Assembly: GCA_039621445.1 (NCBI GenBank)
Contig: CP154955.1
Span: 2,696,619-2,760,618 of the forward strand
Direction of reading: 5' to 3'
Origin: Euglena gracilis
Taxonomy: Eukaryota; Euglenida; Euglenophyceae; Euglenales
Length of the DNA: 64,000 nucleotides
The notes under the pieces: model-generated
Databases searched by the model: none
The model's input: the letters and a program-made list of their open reading frames with translations, nothing else
What the model was told of the DNA's origin: nothing
Shown: positions 62,676-64,000 of the stretch, piece after piece
Layout: the number at the start of each line of letters is the position of its first letter
Numbering within the stretch: position 1 is the stretch's first letter
Program-made: the position numbers and the translations under genes

Positions 62676-64000
62676 TGCCCACCGCACTACAGCAACAGCT
62701 GCCGCAGCACCAGCCACCGCCACAGCGCCTACCAGGTGGAGGCGACCACCGCTCAACCGCTGGGCACTGGCCACTGCAGCACCCCAGCATGGCCACCGCA
62801 TTCCCCGCCTCCACCACCGCCACAGCACCAACCGTTTGCGGCAGTGCCAGCCGCCGCCACAGCACTGCCTGCCGCAGTCGCCGCAGTGCCTTGCGCAGAG
62901 GCAGCCACCACCGTTGGCCCCACCAGCTCTGTGACAGGGTCAGGGTGGTCCATATCAAGCTGTTTATTTTTTTTACCTCTTAAGGACCGCCTCAGGACCA
63001 AGGGCTGGCTAAGATCCAAACCCAGAACTGGACGTGTAAACAAAAAAAAAACAACACATTTGTTGTTTTGGCTGGTTCAGTGCTGGTCAAAAACATCCAA
63101 ATATCGTCCCCCCCCTGGTGTCAACTTTTTACGAAATATATCAAGTTTGTTCTGCATGTTGGTGTTTCTTTTTCCATTGAAGGTGCTGCTTTTATATTCT
63201 TTTTATTCACTGAAGGACCTTCCTGGACAGTTTCAGCCGCTGAGGTTGGTTGGTGCCACAGAAACAAGCTTCGCTCGGCAGTGCAGCCGTCACGTCACGC
63301 TGGCCATTTTACCAGCCACCACACCAGCTGCTGCAGTGCCCACGAAGCAGCAGCTCCAGTCGATGACACACAGCACACTCCACCGCGGTCTCCACTGTTA
63401 GGGCGTTCCGCAGCCGCTGTGCTCCCCCACCACAGCGTTGGTCCCCGCCTCTGTACTCGCCGCAGCGGCAGCATGAATCACATCACCCATTCTGCGCAGC
63501 CCAAGGCTGCAGCAGTGCCCATCGCCGTAGCATCTGCAACCGCAGTACCACTTTTCCCACCGCAACAGCAGCCTCCAGCCTCCAGCCACCGCTGTAACCT
63601 CTCTGACAGCAGTGCCCACCACACCACAGCAACAGCTACCGCAGCACCAGCCACCGCCGCAGCGCCTGCTGGGCAGAGGCGACCACCACTCAACCGCTGG
63701 GCACCGGCCACTGCAGCACCCCAGAATAGCCACAGTTCCAGCCACCACGTCAGCACCCCACAGTGGACGACCACCGCAGCCCCCGCCTCCACCACCGCCA
63801 CCAACCGTTTGCGGCAGTGCCAGCCGCCGCCACAGCATTGCCTGCCGCGGTCGCCGCAGTGCCTTGCGCAGAGGCAGCCACCACCGCTGGCCCCACCAGC
63901 TCCGTGAGAGGGTCAGGGTGGTCCATATCAAGCTGGTTTTTTTTAAAAAAATTTTTTTGAAAGGGACCGCCTCAGGACCAAGGGCTGGCTAAGATCCAAA
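62676..64000. repeat. tandem duplication of a ~940-980 bp block
   Basis: CAACAGCTGCCGCAGCACCA, ACCACCGCTCAACCGCTGGG, TTTGCGGCAGTGCCAGCCGC, GTCAGGGTGGTCCATATCAA and CGCCTCAGGACCAAGGGCTG appear in the same order at 62,676-63,020 and 63,612-64,000. The bases are rich in CAG/CCG/CAC triplets and give Pro/Ala/Gln frames in several phases. Coding status is unclear and the second copy is cut by the window edge. Confidence 0.8.

Noticed and set aside
1-64000. CRISPR arrays, bacterial operons, rRNA or tRNA genes
   Set aside because: None is visible; repeats with regular spacing are microsatellites or the 66-bp tandem array without unique spacers.

Overview
The window is nuclear DNA of a eukaryote, most likely a protist or alga. 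Short GC-rich exons with GT-AG junctions are scattered through long, repeat-laden introns, and there are no bacterial-type operons, rRNA or tRNA genes. Long runs of G or C (8 to about 30 bases) fill the non-coding DNA, and more than half of the window is mobile or repetitive. The species cannot be named from the sequence. A plastid-type organism is hinted at, but not shown, by a lumen-targeting-like segment in the first gene.

Layout. About 5.7-13.0 kb (+) holds the 3' part of a gene for an Ala/Pro/Lys-rich protein. A 20-25 residue Trp/Tyr-rich motif ending WDMSGYR occurs once in each of two exons, and there is one membrane segment. About 16.7-34.9 kb is a cluster of three DIRS-type tyrosine-recombinase retroelements. 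Elements 1 (16,685-20,909) and 2 (24,321-28,534) lie on the minus strand and are decayed. Element 3 (28,623-34,859, +) has intact reverse transcriptase/RNase H/methyltransferase and tyrosine recombinase frames. Terminal inverted repeats and internal circle-junction copies delimit all three. About 35.1-54.8 kb (+) is a second spliced gene. Its last exons encode a FAM135/DUF676-type serine esterase domain, and all twelve confident exons join with consistent codon phase. From 55 kb to the end the DNA is a field of TIR elements and degenerate tandem repeats.

Interplay. The most striking signal is a hAT-type miniature element at 47,235-47,541 with an exact 8-bp target duplication. It sits inside a coding exon of the esterase gene and supplies the 5' splice site from its own terminus and the 3' splice site from the duplicated target, so the insertion behaves as a ready-made intron. 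Related CAGGG...CCCTG elements occur through the window, one nested in another with a perfect target duplication. A second intron, in the Ala/Pro-rich gene, has the same anatomy but more decayed. This suggests that transposon insertion has been creating introns in this genome.
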